Shown: piece after piece, positions 1 to 10,118 of the stretch
How positions within the stretch are numbered: position 1 is the first letter of the stretch
Layout of the letters: each line of letters starts with the position of its first letter
Made by a program: the position numbers and the translations under genes
Assembly (NCBI RefSeq): GCF_000420325.1
Contig: NZ_ATUS01000001.1
Location: 1,988,463 to 2,052,462, forward strand
DNA from: Spongiibacter tropicus DSM 19543
Lineage (GTDB): Bacteria > Pseudomonadota > Gammaproteobacteria > Pseudomonadales > Spongiibacteraceae
DNA length: 64,000 nt
Reading direction: 5' to 3'
Notes under the pieces: model-generated
Told to the model about the DNA's origin: nothing
Database searches by the model: none
Seen by the model: the letters and a program-made list of their open reading frames with translations, nothing else

Positions 1-1
1 G

Positions 2-700
2 TCGCCAATTGGGGAGATTTCGCTTCGCCGTCGCCGGATTCCGGCATTTGGGGAGCGGGACATCTATGAGGTGAAGCTCGGCGATGAGTTTTTGATGTCG
101 AGTATGTTTTACGCGGCGGAGGAGGCATTGTCGACGCTGGGGCTGGCGGCGGTACAGGGGGAGGACTTACGTGTGGTGGTGGGCGGTTTGGGCCTCGGCT
201 ACACAGCGGTAAAGGCGCTGGAGGATGCGCGGATTGCCGAGTTGCTGGTGGTGGAGGCGCTGGATACGGTGATTGGCTGGCACCGGAATGAGTTGGTGCC
301 GCTGGGCCGTGTGTTAAATGCGGATGCGCGCAACCGCTATGTGTTGGGCAGTTTTTTCGATCTGGCAACCTCGCCGGAGACCGGCTTTGATCCGGACTGT
401 GACGGTCAGCGCGTCGACGCGATTCTGCTGGATATCGACCATTCCCCCACCGAGTATTTGAATTCGGCGAACGCGAGTTTTTATACGACGGATAATCTGT
501 CGCTGATGGCGCAGCAGTTGCGGCCGGGCGGGGTGTTTGCGATGTGGTCGCAGAATTTGCCGGATGCCGAGTTTGAGGCGCTGTTGAAAACGGTATTTCC
601 GTCGGTGGAATCCCATGTGGTGGCGTTCTACAACCCTTTTCAGAATAACGAAGCGACGAATTCGGTGTATGTCTGCGTAACGGCAGAGCAGGGGCGTTAA
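2..700 (+). CDS. Spermidine synthase-like methyltransferase-fold protein (5' truncated by window edge)
   Basis: The frame is open to the left edge of the window. A GTG at 71 is possible, but codons upstream of it read on as SPIGEISLRRRR and RDIYEVKLGDEF, which is the normal N-terminal block of the spermidine-synthase-like family, so the true start lies outside the window. A Rossmann-type glycine motif (VVGGLGLGYTA) and an aspartate-rich strand (AILLDIDHSP) are visible, as expected for an aminopropyltransferase/methyltransferase fold. This subfamily is often annotated as spermidine synthase without proof of polyamine activity. The next gene starts 4 bases downstream, so the two are probably cotranscribed. 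Family call is good; the substrate is unknown. Confidence 0.75.
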   Translation, partial: SPIGEISLRRRRIPAFGERDIYEVKLGDEFLMSSMFYAAEEALSTLGLAAVQGEDLRVVVGGLGLGYTAVKALEDARIAELLVVEALDTVIGWHRNELVPLGRVLNADARNRYVLGSFFDLATSPETGFDPDCDGQRVDAILLDIDHSPTEYLNSANASFYTTDNLSLMAQQLRPGGVFAMWSQNLPDAEFEALLKTVFPSVESHVVAFYNPFQNNEATNSVYVCVTAEQGR

Positions 701-704
701 GACG

Positions 705-1301
705 ATGGCAAAAGCACTGTGGTTGATCGTGTTTTTCGCGGTGCTGCTGTGGTCGGCGGTGAACCCCCACGATCGCATCACCTGGTGGTTGGAAGTTGCT
801 CCGGCGCTGATCGGTTTTGGCTTGATAGTGACGACTTACAAACGCTTTCCGCTTACCCCACTGCTGTACGGCCTGGTTCTGGCGCACTGTGTGGTGCTGA
901 TGGTTGGCGGTCATTACACCTATGCCGAAGTGCCCGGTTTTACCGGTTGGTTCGGCAGCGAGCGCAATAACTACGACAAGATCGGTCATTTCTTTCAGGG
1001 CTTTGTTCCCGCCATCCTGGCGCGTGAAATCCTCATTCGTAAACAGGTAGTGAACGGTAGCCGCTGGCTGGCGCTGTTCGTGGTGTCGGTGTGCCTCGCC
1101 TTCAGCGCCTTTTACGAGCTGATTGAGTGGTGGGTGGCCGAACTGAGCGGCGAAGGCGCCGAGGCGTTTCTCGGTACCCAGGGCTATGTCTGGGATACCC
1201 AATCCGATATGGCGCTGGCGCTACTTGGCAGTATCGCGGCGCTATTGAGCCTGTCGGCAGTTCACACTCGCCAGTTGCAGCGATTGCCAAAAATGGCTTG
1301 A
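705..1301 (+). CDS. DUF2238 (YjdF-like) integral membrane protein
   Basis: A 198-residue, very hydrophobic protein with about five or six predicted membrane segments, starting at residues 4-18. The central block with NNYDKIGHFFQGF, then FYELIEWWVAELSGEGAEAF and a WDTQSDM motif, is the conserved core of the DUF2238/YjdF family of inner-membrane proteins of unknown function. The ATG lies 4 bases after the stop of the preceding gene, so translation is probably coupled. Nothing in the sequence reveals its role. Confidence 0.8.
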   Translation: MAKALWLIVFFAVLLWSAVNPHDRITWWLEVAPALIGFGLIVTTYKRFPLTPLLYGLVLAHCVVLMVGGHYTYAEVPGFTGWFGSERNNYDKIGHFFQGFVPAILAREILIRKQVVNGSRWLALFVVSVCLAFSAFYELIEWWVAELSGEGAEAFLGTQGYVWDTQSDMALALLGSIAALLSLSAVHTRQLQRLPKMA

Positions 1302-1454
1302 TGCGTGGCCGTAGGCACTAACGCCGACGTTTTTGCTGTTAAATTCCGCCATTGTTACCGATTTTGCCCGCCTGCAGCGGCCTGCGCTGGTCGCCATGAG
1401 CCGCATTCGCTACCATTCACCCCTGTTTTTCAAACGCCTCGATAGGAAAATTCT

Positions 1455-2816
1455 GTGTCTCTGGAAGTGATTATTTTGGCAGCGGGTCAGGGCACCCGCA
1501 TGCGCTCTAAAAAGCCGAAGGTATTGCACCCACTGGCGGGCAAGCCGATGCTTCAGCACGCCATTGATGCGGCCGCGCAAACGTCGCCGGCGGCGATTCA
1601 TGTGGTGGTGGGGCACGGCGCCGAGCAGGTGAAGGTGGCGGTGGCGCATCCCGCCCTGCAATGGGCCTTGCAGGCCGAGCAAAAGGGCACTGGCCACGCG
1701 GTGGCGCAGGGGCTGGATGCGGTTGCCGACGAGGCCACGGTATTGATTACCTACGGCGATGTGCCGCTGGTGCGCGCCGAAACTTTGCAGAATATGGTGG
1801 ATCGCTGTGCCGATAATTTGGTGCTGCTGACCGCCACGCTGGATAACCCCACGGGCTACGGCCGGATTATTCGCGATGCCTCCGGCGCGGTGCAGGCGAT
1901 TGTCGAGCAGAAAGATGCGACCGCTGAGCAGTTGGCGGTGCAGGAAGTGAATACCGGCATGATGGCGCTGCCCGCCAAATACCTGCGCGAGTGGCTGCCA
2001 AAGCTGTCGGCTAACAATGCCCAGGGCGAGTACTACCTTACCGATATTATTGCCATGGCCGTGGCCCAGGGCGTGGCCGTAGAGGTGGCGCAACCGGCGG
2101 CGCTGTGGGAAGTGGAGGGGGTGAACAACCGCCTGCAGTTGAACGCGCTAGAGCGCCAATACCAGCGCCTGCAGGCCGAGGCGCTGATGACCGAGGGCGC
2201 GAGCCTGGCCGATGCCGATCGCATTGATATTCGCGGCGCGCTGCACATCGGCCAGGATGTCAGCATCGACGTGAACTGTGTGTTTGAGGGTGAGGTGACC
2301 CTTGGCGACGACGTGCAGATTGGCCCCAACTGCGTGATCAGCAATAGCCGCGTGGCGTCGGGCAGTGTGATTCGCGCCAACTCGGTGCTGGAAGATGCCG
2401 TGGTCGGCGAGGACTGCACCGTCGGGCCCTTTGCGCGGCTGCGTCCCGGCACCGTGCTGGCCAAGGCCGCGCGTATTGGCAATTTTGTCGAGACCAAGAA
2501 CGCGCAGGTGGGTGAGGGCAGCAAGATTAATCACCTTAGCTATGTTGGCGATGCGACGCTGGGCAGCAACGTGAATATCGGCGCGGGCACCATTACCTGC
2601 AATTACGACGGGGTGAACAAATCCCGCACCGAAATCGGCGATAATGCCTTTGTCGGCTCAAACACCTCGCTGGTGGCGCCGGTGTCGGTGGGCCAATCGG
2701 CCACTGTGGCCGCAGGCTCGACCATCACCGGCAATATTGCCGACGGCGAACTGGGAGTGGCCCGGGGCCGACAGCGTAATATACGGGGCTGGAAGCGCCC
2801 CCAAAAGCGCTCCTGA
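1455..2816 (+). CDS. glmU: Bifunctional UDP-N-acetylglucosamine diphosphorylase / glucosamine-1-phosphate N-acetyltransferase
   Basis: GlmU makes UDP-GlcNAc for peptidoglycan and LPS: the C-terminal domain acetylates glucosamine-1-phosphate with acetyl-CoA and the N-terminal domain adds UMP. The N-terminal pyrophosphorylase signature LAAGQGTRMRSKKPKVL is at residues 8-24, followed by the GTGHA and YGDVPL motifs. The second half (from about residue 250) is a left-handed beta-helix of hexapeptide repeats with the acetyltransferase segment ARIGNFVETKNA and NIGAGTITCNYDG. Length 453 is normal. The start is GTG, fixed by the usual N-terminus (SLEVIILAAGQG). It sits 25 bases upstream of glmS, which supplies its substrate pathway, so the two form an operon. 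Confidence 0.98.
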   Translation: MSLEVIILAAGQGTRMRSKKPKVLHPLAGKPMLQHAIDAAAQTSPAAIHVVVGHGAEQVKVAVAHPALQWALQAEQKGTGHAVAQGLDAVADEATVLITYGDVPLVRAETLQNMVDRCADNLVLLTATLDNPTGYGRIIRDASGAVQAIVEQKDATAEQLAVQEVNTGMMALPAKYLREWLPKLSANNAQGEYYLTDIIAMAVAQGVAVEVAQPAALWEVEGVNNRLQLNALERQYQRLQAEALMTEGASLADADRIDIRGALHIGQDVSIDVNCVFEGEVTLGDDVQIGPNCVISNSRVASGSVIRANSVLEDAVVGEDCTVGPFARLRPGTVLAKAARIGNFVETKNAQVGEGSKINHLSYVGDATLGSNVNIGAGTITCNYDGVNKSRTEIGDNAFVGSNTSLVAPVSVGQSATVAAGSTITGNIADGELGVARGRQRNIRGWKRPQKRS

Positions 2817-2841
2817 CAGCGACCAATAGAAGGCAGTAATT

Positions 2842-4671
2842 ATGTGTGGAATCGTCGGGGCAGTCGCCCAGCGTGACGTGGCCGATATTCTGTTAGAGGG
2901 CCTGCGCCGCCTGGAGTATCGCGGTTATGACTCGGCCGGCATGGCGGTGATTTCCCCCGAAGGCTACAACGATCGCCGCAAGCGCGTGGGCAAGGTCGAG
3001 GCGCTGGCAGAGGCACTGAAAGCGCAGCCGCTGCCGGGGCGCATTGGGGTGGCGCATACCCGCTGGGCCACCCACGGCGAACCCTCCGAAGTGAACGCTC
3101 ACCCCCATAATTCGGGCAAGCTGTCGCTGGTGCACAACGGCATTATCGAAAACCACGAAGCCCTGCGCGCGCGCCTGCGCAAGCTGGGCTACGAGTTTGT
3201 CTCGGCCACCGACACCGAAACCATCGTGCACTTGGTTCACCATTACTACCAGCAGCAGCGCGACCTGCTGGGCGCGGTCAAACTGGCCGTGACCGAGCTG
3301 GAAGGCGCCTACGGCCTGGCGGTGATTCACGCCGATCAGCCCGATAAATTGGTGTGCGCCCGCAAAGGCAGTCCGCTGGTGATTGGCATTGGTATTGGCG
3401 AAAACTTTATCGCCTCTGACCAGCTCGCATTGCGTCAGGTCACCGACCGCTTTGTGTATCTGGAAGAGGGCGATATTGCTGAAGTCAGCGCCGGTCATTA
3501 CCGCATCTGGGATGCCCAGCAGCAGCCGGTGGTGCGTGAAGTCAGTCAGATTGATACCGCCGCAGAGTCGGCGGATCGCGGCCACTACCGCCACTATATG
3601 CTCAAGGAAATCTACGAGCAGCCGATGGTGATTCAGCGCTCGCTGGCGGCGCGTCTGGGCAGCAAGAAAATTCTGGTCGAAACCCTGGGCGCCCGCGCCA
3701 ATGAGTTGTTGTCGACCGTGTCGTCGGTGCAGATTGTGGCCTGTGGCACCAGTTACCACGCGGGTATGGTCGCCAAGTATTGGATTGAAGGTGTGGCGGG
3801 CGTGCCCTGCCGCGTCGAGGTGGCCAGCGAATTCCGCTACCGTAAATTCAAGGTGCAGGAAAATACCCTGTTCGTGACCATCAGCCAGTCCGGTGAAACG
3901 GCCGATACCCTGGCGGCGTTGCGTCTCGCCAAAACATTGGGTTACTCCGCCAGTCTGGCAATCTGTAATGTAGCGCTCAGCTCACTGGTGCGCGAATCCG
4001 ATATGTACCTGATGACCGAGGCCGGGCCGGAGATCGGTGTGGCATCGACCAAGGCGTTTACCACACAGTTGGTGGCGCTGCTGCTGCTGACCGTCGCGCT
4101 GGGTCGCCATCACGACCTCAGCGAGTCCGACGAGGAAGCGATTGTTGCCGCGCTGCACCGCCTGCCCGTTCAGCTCGACGAAGCCCTTGCGCTGGACAGT
4201 GCGATCCAGCAGATGTCCGAAGCCTTTGCCGACAAGCATCACGCCCTGTTCCTCGGGCGGGGTGCACAGTGGCCAGTGGCGATGGAAGGGGCACTCAAGC
4301 TCAAGGAAATTTCCTATATCCACGCCGAAAGCTATCCGGCGGGTGAACTGAAGCACGGCCCGCTGGCACTGGTCGACAGCGATATGCCGGTGATTGCGGT
4401 GGCACCCAACGACGAGCTGTTGGAAAAACTGAAATCCAATCTGCAGGAAGTGCAGGCGCGCGGCGGCCAGTTGTTTGTGTTTGCCGACAAGGCAGCGGGC
4501 TTTGAAGCCGCGGATGGCCTGCAGATTATTGAACTGCCCCACGTTATCGATATTGTCGCGCCCATCCTCTATACCCTGCCGCTGCAATTGCTCAGCTATC
4601 ACGTGGCGATTCTGAAAGGCACCGACGTCGACCAGCCCAGAAACCTGGCCAAGTCAGTGACGGTTGAGTAA
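2842..4671 (+). CDS. glmS: Glutamine-fructose-6-phosphate aminotransferase (isomerizing)
   Basis: GlmS converts fructose-6-phosphate and glutamine to glucosamine-6-phosphate, the entry step to UDP-GlcNAc. The protein begins MCGIVGAV, placing the N-terminal nucleophile cysteine of the glutamine amidotransferase domain at position 2. The RWATHG and HNGIIENH motifs follow, then two SIS sugar-isomerase domains (about residues 280-600; [25 protein letters not shown]) and the C-terminal LAKSVTVE. Length 609 is standard. It lies directly downstream of glmU. In enterobacteria glmS is controlled by small RNAs; nothing in the upstream 25 bases shows a riboswitch. Confidence 0.98.
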   Translation: MCGIVGAVAQRDVADILLEGLRRLEYRGYDSAGMAVISPEGYNDRRKRVGKVEALAEALKAQPLPGRIGVAHTRWATHGEPSEVNAHPHNSGKLSLVHNGIIENHEALRARLRKLGYEFVSATDTETIVHLVHHYYQQQRDLLGAVKLAVTELEGAYGLAVIHADQPDKLVCARKGSPLVIGIGIGENFIASDQLALRQVTDRFVYLEEGDIAEVSAGHYRIWDAQQQPVVREVSQIDTAAESADRGHYRHYMLKEIYEQPMVIQRSLAARLGSKKILVETLGARANELLSTVSSVQIVACGTSYHAGMVAKYWIEGVAGVPCRVEVASEFRYRKFKVQENTLFVTISQSGETADTLAALRLAKTLGYSASLAICNVALSSLVRESDMYLMTEAGPEIGVASTKAFTTQLVALLLLTVALGRHHDLSESDEEAIVAALHRLPVQLDEALALDSAIQQMSEAFADKHHALFLGRGAQWPVAMEGALKLKEISYIHAESYPAGELKHGPLALVDSDMPVIAVAPNDELLEKLKSNLQEVQARGGQLFVFADKAAGFEAADGLQIIELPHVIDIVAPILYTLPLQLLSYHVAILKGTDVDQPRNLAKSVTVE

Positions 4672-4805
4672 GCGCCTACTATCGGTAGTGTTTCCTTTTT
4701 ATAAGGCTTTGTAGGGTGAGGAACACGTACGGCGCAGTGCATGCTCATCTTAGAAGTTTCACTGCCGGTGTATACTGAATAGTTGCGAACGTCCGCTGAC
4801 TCGAT

Positions 4806-4831
4806 AAATCCCGTGAATGCGCGGGATTTTC
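4806..4831 (+). terminator. Hairpin terminator downstream of glmS
   Basis: An 8-bp perfect stem AAATCCCG (4806-4813) / CGGGATTT (4822-4829) with an 8-base loop runs into a short T tract. It sits about 135 bases after the glmS stop, within the 285-base gap before the thiolase gene, and probably ends the glmUS transcript. I see no other defined element in this gap apart from the thiolase ribosome binding site. Confidence 0.6.
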
Positions 4832-4956
4832 CCTGCTTATTGTATTGGTGTCGCTTATCGCTATAGTAGCGCCTATCCTTGTGACCCCCTCGTGCTGTAT
4901 GCCTGCAGTGCTTGCGGAGCCTCTACGCTACCGTTGACCAAACAGGAGAAGAATTC

Positions 4957-6138
4957 ATGACCCAGGAAGTAGTTGTATTAAGTGCGGCCCGTTCGGGTAT
5001 CGGGACCTACGGTGGTGGCCTGAGCGGCATTGAGCCCCATGAGCTGGGCGGCCAGATCATGAAAGCGGCGATTGATCGCTCTTCTGTGGATCCGCAACAC
5101 ATCAATTACGTGACCGTCGGTAACTGCATTCCCACTGATTCCCGCTACGCCTACGTGGCGCGTGTTGCTTCCATCCAGGCTGGCCTGCCGATGGACTCGG
5201 TGGCGATGGGTGTAAACCGCCTGTGCAGCTCTGGCCTGCAGGCCATTGTGACCACCGCGCAGAACATCATGCTGGGCGACTGTGACTACGGCATCGGCGG
5301 CGGCGTGGAAGTCATGTCGCGCAGCGCCTACCTGTCCCCCAGCATGCGCAACGGCGCGCGCATGGGCAATGTCGAAATGCTGGACGCAATGACCTCGGCG
5401 CTGACCGATCCTTTTGGTGTCGGCCACATGGGCATCACCGCCGAAAACCTCGCCGAGAAGTGGGGCATCAGCCGCGAAGAACAAGACGCCTTTGCCGCAG
5501 AATCCCACCGCCGTGCAGCCGCTGCCATTGAAGCCGGTTACTTCAAAGAGCAGATTGCGCCGGTGACCCTGAAAACCCGCAAGGGTGACGTTATCTTTGA
5601 CACCGACGAGCACGTTAAGCCGGGCACCACGGCTGAGACGCTGGCTAAACTGCGTCCGGCCTTCAAAAAAGACGGCACCGTTACAGCGGGCAACGCCTCC
5701 GGTCTGAATGACGGCGCGGCCTTCATGGTACTGGCCTCGGCGCAAGCGGCTGAGAAAGCGGGCCAAAAACCCATCGCGCGCGTTGTCTCCTACGCGGTAG
5801 CGGGCGTACCGAACCACATCATGGGCGAAGGCCCGATCCCGGCCACCATCAAAGCGCTGAGCAAGGCGGGCCTGTCTGTGGCAGATATGGACGTGATTGA
5901 GTCCAACGAAGCCTTTGCCTCCCAGGCGCTGGCGGTTGCCAAAGGCTTGGAGCTGGATCTCAGTAAAACCAACCCCAACGGCGGCGCCATCGCTCTGGGC
6001 CACCCAGTCGGCTGCTCCGGCGCGTTTATCGCCACCAAGGCGATTTACGAACTGCAGCGCACCGGCGGTAAGTACGCGCTGGTCACCATGTGCATTGGCG
6101 GCGGTCAGGGTATCGCGGTTATTTTCGAGCGCGTGTAA
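4957..6138 (+). CDS. Acetyl-CoA C-acyltransferase (thiolase)
   Basis: Thiolases cleave 3-ketoacyl-CoA with CoA, or run in reverse to make acetoacetyl-CoA for storage polymers. The catalytic cysteine is in [10 protein letters not shown] (Cys90), the histidine in [11 protein letters not shown] and the second cysteine in [19 protein letters not shown] and ESNEAFASQ are also typical. The start chosen at 4957 has AGGAGA just upstream and gives 393 residues, the usual family length; an upstream in-frame ATG at 4912 would add a non-conserved tail. It stands alone between two hairpins. Whether it works in beta-oxidation or in polyhydroxyalkanoate synthesis cannot be decided from sequence. Confidence 0.92.
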   Translation: MTQEVVVLSAARSGIGTYGGGLSGIEPHELGGQIMKAAIDRSSVDPQHINYVTVGNCIPTDSRYAYVARVASIQAGLPMDSVAMGVNRLCSSGLQAIVTTAQNIMLGDCDYGIGGGVEVMSRSAYLSPSMRNGARMGNVEMLDAMTSALTDPFGVGHMGITAENLAEKWGISREEQDAFAAESHRRAAAAIEAGYFKEQIAPVTLKTRKGDVIFDTDEHVKPGTTAETLAKLRPAFKKDGTVTAGNASGLNDGAAFMVLASAQAAEKAGQKPIARVVSYAVAGVPNHIMGEGPIPATIKALSKAGLSVADMDVIESNEAFASQALAVAKGLELDLSKTNPNGGAIALGHPVGCSGAFIATKAIYELQRTGGKYALVTMCIGGGQGIAVIFERV

Positions 6139-6147
6139 GCGCCTTTG

Positions 6148-6167
6148 CGGCGGCCACTCGGCCGCCG
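6148..6167 (+). terminator. GC-rich hairpin after the thiolase gene
   Basis: An 8-bp stem CGGCGGCC (6148-6155) / GGCCGCCG (6160-6167) with a 4-base loop starts 9 bases after the thiolase stop. There is no immediate T tract, though ATTTTT follows about 10 bases later. It is probably a transcription terminator of moderate strength. Confidence 0.5.
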
Positions 6168-6358
6168 TGTCCCCCCATTTTTCCTGTCGGCCTCTGCCAT
6201 AACGACTCTTCTCAGTCGTTAATTTTTGTATCGTTGCCTCCCTGTTTTGACGGTGTTACCGAAAACCAAGCAGCTAACGGAATAATTATTTCGCGTTACG
6301 TTGCTGGCAACTTGTGTAATCACGTTCCCTACTTGTTCTAACACTTTTGTTATTTATC

Positions 6359-6417
6359 GTGACATTTTCTGCACGAGTCGCTGCTGATGTCACTTATAAA
6401 ACCGCCGCTATGTCACT
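6359..6417. promoter_or_regulatory. Three ATGTCAC motifs upstream of a TonB receptor gene
   Basis: The 422-base gap between the thiolase and the TonB receptor (6139-6560) holds a 7-base motif three times: inverted at 6359-6365 (GTGACAT) and direct at 6387-6393 and 6410-6416 (ATGTCAC, both followed by T). The spacing of the two direct copies is 23 bases. This looks like a regulator binding array. Further down, AGCCGCC (6500-6506) and GGCGGCT (6514-6520) can form a leader hairpin. No regulator gene is adjacent and the sigma factor elements are not clear. Confidence 0.35.
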
Positions 6418-6560
6418 CTAACGATCGTGGTTGTTCGTAAAACTACGTATGCCAATAGTGGTTACAGGTCAATAACTTGTGCCCCGCCTGAACACAAGCA
6501 GCCGCCGGCAAATGGCGGCTCGAATAAATCCATAGATTGCGGGCAGGGAGAAGCAAAATA

Positions 6561-8957
6561 ATGAGAAACATGATGGGGACGCCGCGGTTGTTGGCCGCGG
6601 CGATATTGGCTGCGCCGATGGTCCAGGCTGCCGAGTCGGGTGCTTATGCATTGGAAGAGGTGGTGGTAACCGCGCAGAAGAAAGCCGAGTCTTTGCAGGA
6701 TGCGCCTATTTCATTGACGGCCTTTGGTCAGCAGGAGCTGGAGACCAAGGGCATTAACAGCCTGTCGGATATTGGCGCGAATGTGCCGAGCATGAGCATT
6801 CAGCCGTTTCCGATTAACAACGCCACACTGCGAATTTTCATTCGCGGTATTGGTATTTCCGATGCGCAGATTACCCAGGACCCGCCGGTCGGCGTGTACA
6901 TGGACGGGGTGTATATTGCCCGCTCCACCGGCACCGCGCTGGATGTGGCCGACCTGGAGCGCATCGAAATTCTGCGCGGCCCGCAGGGCACGTTGTACGG
7001 CCGCAACACGACCGGTGGCGCGGTGAACCTGGTCACACGCAAGCCCAGCACAGAGGCCTTGGAGTTTGAGCAGAAGTTCACAGTAGGCGACCGCAGCCTG
7101 TTTACCTCCAAGACCTCGGCCAATATTCCCGTAACCGACACGCTCGCGGCCAAGCTGGCATTCATGACGACACAGCAGGACGGTTTTATTGAGAACACCG
7201 GGCCGGGCGGCGACTATGGCGACCGCGAGGTACAGGGTTACCGCCTCGACGTGCGCTGGGATGTCAACGAGACCATGACGCTCGATTATGCCTACGACCG
7301 CTCAGAGCTGGATTACTACAACACCAGTTATCAGGCGGTGACCCGGCCGCTGGGTGACAAAGGTCAGGCCGAGCCGATTAAAGAACATGCCAGTGAGCAG
7401 ACAGTTTACAGCAGTCGCCGCCTGGACAAGATGGCGACCGGCAAGCCACTGGAAGAGTCCAATACAGAGATTACCGGCCACGCGCTGACGTTCACCGCCG
7501 GTTTCGATGGCGGCGAATTCAAGTACATTGCGGCCTACCGGGAGTTGAGTGATGCGTCCTACGCCGATATTGGCGGTGGTGCCGGGTCCACCGAGTTTCG
7601 TCTGGATACGCACCGCTACAAGGGGCAGGCAACAAACGATGAGTGGACGCCCTTGGTAAAACCGCTGGTTACCCAGCGTCAGCGCTCCCACGAGCTTCAG
7701 GTGTCTGGCGATGCCTGGGATTCGCGTCTGGAGTATCTGGTGGGTGCCTATTATTTCAAAGAACGCGCGATCGAAGACAACTCGCCGCTGCACCACCAGT
7801 TGAGTGCTGATGCCCGCATTCCGGGGGTGCCGTTCCGGGTGCACGTGGTGAACCTGCTGTCGCAGCACTATGAGATTGAAAACGAGGCGATGGCCTTTTT
7901 CGGTCAGGCGACCTGGACGCCGAATGTGCTGGAAGATCGCCTGCAGCTGACATTTGGTGCGCGCCATTCCCGCGATAAACGCTCGGCCATTAAAAACCAG
8001 ACCGACCTGAATATTGCCGAGCTTTACGGTCTTGCCCTCGACTTGCCCTGGGGCACCATCGACCAGAGCGATCCGGGGCGGCAATTCGACGATGTGGAAG
8101 CCTCGAAGAAGTTTGACGATAACTCCTTCAGCTTCGTGGCCGAGTACGACCTGACCGACAGTATCAATCTGTACGGCAAGGTCAACGAAGCCTACAAGAG
8201 CGGTGGTTTTAATACCCGCGATCCCCAGCGCGATGGCAATCAGGGTCCGGCCAGTGACGGCATCGACTATGGCTTCGGTTTTGTCGACGGATTTGATGAA
8301 GAGAAAGTGCGCTCCATGGAACTGGGTATCAAGAGCGAGCTGATGGATCGCCGACTGCGCATCAACGCCGATATCTTCAAAAGCGTCTACAGCGACATGC
8401 AGCTGAACTTCATTCTGGACGGCACCGTTGCCGATACCAAAATCACCAATGCGGGCGAAGCGGAAATGCAGGGGCTGGAAGCGGATATCACCTTTATGGC
8501 GACCCGCAATCTGCTGCTGATGCTCAACTACGCCTACCTCGATGCCGAAGTCACCAAGGCGCGCGATGTTAACGGCCAGGATGTGAGCGATCAGTTTGTG
8601 TTCTTTGCGGCACCGGAGCAGAGCTATACCGCCGTTGCCGACTGGACCATTGCCGATGCCGACTGGGGACGTTTGGGTCTGAACGTCAGCTACAACTACA
8701 TGGATGAGCGCAACGGCGGCTCACTGGCGTCAAATGTGAAAAACACCCGGCTGGAGGCCTATGGCGTTTGGAATGCTCGCCTGGGTCTGAACGAGATGCC
8801 GCTGGCGGGTGGCATGCTGTCCGTCGCGGCCTGGGGTAAAAATCTGCTGGATGAAGAGTACGCGATCAGCGCTATCGACAATCAGCCCCAAGCCGACCGA
8901 TCTGTGCTGTGGGGAGATCCGCGCAGCTACGGGGTAGACCTGATCTACCGCTACTGA
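6561..8957 (+). CDS. TonB-dependent outer-membrane receptor
   Basis: A 798-residue beta-barrel receptor for energy-dependent uptake across the outer membrane. A signal peptide (about residues 1-23, ending MVQA) is followed by a TonB box region LEEVVVTAQKK, the plug domain (SLQDAPISLTAFG, RGIGISDAQ, GPQGTLYGRNTTGGAVNLVT) and a barrel ending in aromatic Y-R-Y. The start at 6561 is preceded by AGGGAGAAG; an in-frame start at 6537 would put extra charged residues before the signal. The plug style is that of receptors common in marine gammaproteobacteria and sphingomonads that take up carbon compounds rather than siderophores. The ligand is unknown. The LLM oxidoreductase downstream is separated from it by a terminator. 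Confidence 0.93.
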   Translation: MRNMMGTPRLLAAAILAAPMVQAAESGAYALEEVVVTAQKKAESLQDAPISLTAFGQQELETKGINSLSDIGANVPSMSIQPFPINNATLRIFIRGIGISDAQITQDPPVGVYMDGVYIARSTGTALDVADLERIEILRGPQGTLYGRNTTGGAVNLVTRKPSTEALEFEQKFTVGDRSLFTSKTSANIPVTDTLAAKLAFMTTQQDGFIENTGPGGDYGDREVQGYRLDVRWDVNETMTLDYAYDRSELDYYNTSYQAVTRPLGDKGQAEPIKEHASEQTVYSSRRLDKMATGKPLEESNTEITGHALTFTAGFDGGEFKYIAAYRELSDASYADIGGGAGSTEFRLDTHRYKGQATNDEWTPLVKPLVTQRQRSHELQVSGDAWDSRLEYLVGAYYFKERAIEDNSPLHHQLSADARIPGVPFRVHVVNLLSQHYEIENEAMAFFGQATWTPNVLEDRLQLTFGARHSRDKRSAIKNQTDLNIAELYGLALDLPWGTIDQSDPGRQFDDVEASKKFDDNSFSFVAEYDLTDSINLYGKVNEAYKSGGFNTRDPQRDGNQGPASDGIDYGFGFVDGFDEEKVRSMELGIKSELMDRRLRINADIFKSVYSDMQLNFILDGTVADTKITNAGEAEMQGLEADITFMATRNLLLMLNYAYLDAEVTKARDVNGQDVSDQFVFFAAPEQSYTAVADWTIADADWGRLGLNVSYNYMDERNGGSLASNVKNTRLEAYGVWNARLGLNEMPLAGGMLSVAAWGKNLLDEEYAISAIDNQPQADRSVLWGDPRSYGVDLIYRY

Positions 8958-8984
8958 GCTGAACTGGGTGTCCTTCACCCTCTT

Positions 8985-9006
8985 GCCGCCTGCGGGCGGC
9001 TTTTTT
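8985..9006 (+). terminator. Rho-independent terminator of the TonB receptor gene
   Basis: A perfect stem GCCGCC (8985-8990) / GGCGGC (8995-9000) with a 4-base loop is followed directly by six T residues, 28 bases after the receptor stop codon. Confidence 0.85.
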
Positions 9007-9125
9007 GTCTCTGCGCTACGGCCCTCTCCTCCATATGCCGTATTCCACCCGGCGGGGTCTTTCCCGCATGTTCTATGCTTGCACCGGCGTTCAACGCTGC
9101 GAATACATAATAATGGAGAATAACG

Positions 9126-9983
9126 ATGCACCTGGGTTTCAGTTCCATGAACACGGTCCACGATCCTCGTCCGGCGGATCTGGCGAAAATCCTCGAAGAG
9201 GCCGGTTTCGAGTCGCTGTGGTACGGCGAGCACAGCCACATCCCCATGTCGCGTAAAACGCCCTATCCCCCCGGCGGAGAATTGCCCGAGCCCTACAAGG
9301 AAATGATGGACCCCTACATCTCGTTGATGGAAGCAGCTGCGGTAACCAGCAAGCTGAAACTGGGTACCGGCATTGCGCTGCTGCTGGAGCGGGAGCTGCT
9401 GTCCCAGGCCAAGACCATCGCAACCCTTGACCGTCTGTCTGAGGGGCGCCTGATCATCGGCACCGGGGTGGGCTGGAATGAAGAGGAATTCGAAAACGCG
9501 ACAAAGCTGCCGTGGAAACGCCGTTATCTCGGTCTGAAAGAAACCGTCGCTGCCACTCGTGCGCTGTTCCGCGACGAGGCGCCGGAATACCACGGTGAGC
9601 TGATCGACTTCGATCCAGTGTGGTTCGAGCCGAAGCCCGTGCAGGCCGGTGGTCCCAAGTTTCTGTTCGGCGCAATGGGGCCGCTGGGCACCAAGCACGC
9701 CGCCATGTGGGCTGATGGCTGGATGCCCGTCGACGTGGTGATGCCGGATGTGGGCGAGGGCATTGCTGCCTTTCATCAGGCCGTAAAAGACTTCGGCCGT
9801 AACCCCGACGACGTGGAAATTACCATGGTCGCGATGGGCGAGATCACGGCCGACTTGCTCAAGCGCTACCGTGATTTGGGTATCCACCGCGTGAACATCG
9901 GTGTCGGCATGGAGAACTGGAACAAGCCCGAGATCATCATGCCGATGATCGAACAGTTCTCGAAAATCATCCCCGAGCTCTAG
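9126..9983 (+). CDS. LLM-class flavin-dependent oxidoreductase (F420-type family, TIGR03619-like)
   Basis: Luciferase-like TIM-barrel flavoenzyme of 285 residues. Visible family blocks are LGTGIALLLERELLSQAKTI, the TLDRLSEGRLIIGTGVGWNEEEF segment that surrounds the flavin, and KFLFGAMGPLGTKHAAMWADGW. Family members use FMN or F420 to oxidise or monooxygenate small organic substrates. The F420 label comes from the family name; many proteobacterial members probably use FMN, and no F420 biosynthesis gene is seen in this window. ATG at 9126 follows GGAGA. It is transcribed alone, with a hairpin behind it. Confidence 0.85.
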   Translation: MHLGFSSMNTVHDPRPADLAKILEEAGFESLWYGEHSHIPMSRKTPYPPGGELPEPYKEMMDPYISLMEAAAVTSKLKLGTGIALLLERELLSQAKTIATLDRLSEGRLIIGTGVGWNEEEFENATKLPWKRRYLGLKETVAATRALFRDEAPEYHGELIDFDPVWFEPKPVQAGGPKFLFGAMGPLGTKHAAMWADGWMPVDVVMPDVGEGIAAFHQAVKDFGRNPDDVEITMVAMGEITADLLKRYRDLGIHRVNIGVGMENWNKPEIIMPMIEQFSKIIPEL

Positions 9984-9995
9984 TCATACTTTTCC

Positions 9996-10031
9996 GCCGG
10001 GCGCGCTCTGCCCCCGGCTTTCGTTTTTTCG
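9996..10031 (+). terminator. Probable terminator after the LLM oxidoreductase
   Basis: A stem GCCGGG (9996-10001) / CCCGGC (10013-10018) is followed by a T-rich stretch containing six consecutive T residues. The loop is long (11 bases), so efficiency is uncertain. Confidence 0.55.
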
Positions 10032-10118
10032 CTGGGGCACCGTTGGCAACAGTGGCGACCTGAAGCGCTTCGTGCACTACACTTTGTCCGGACAACTACT
10101 CTCTGGGGAGAGGAAACC

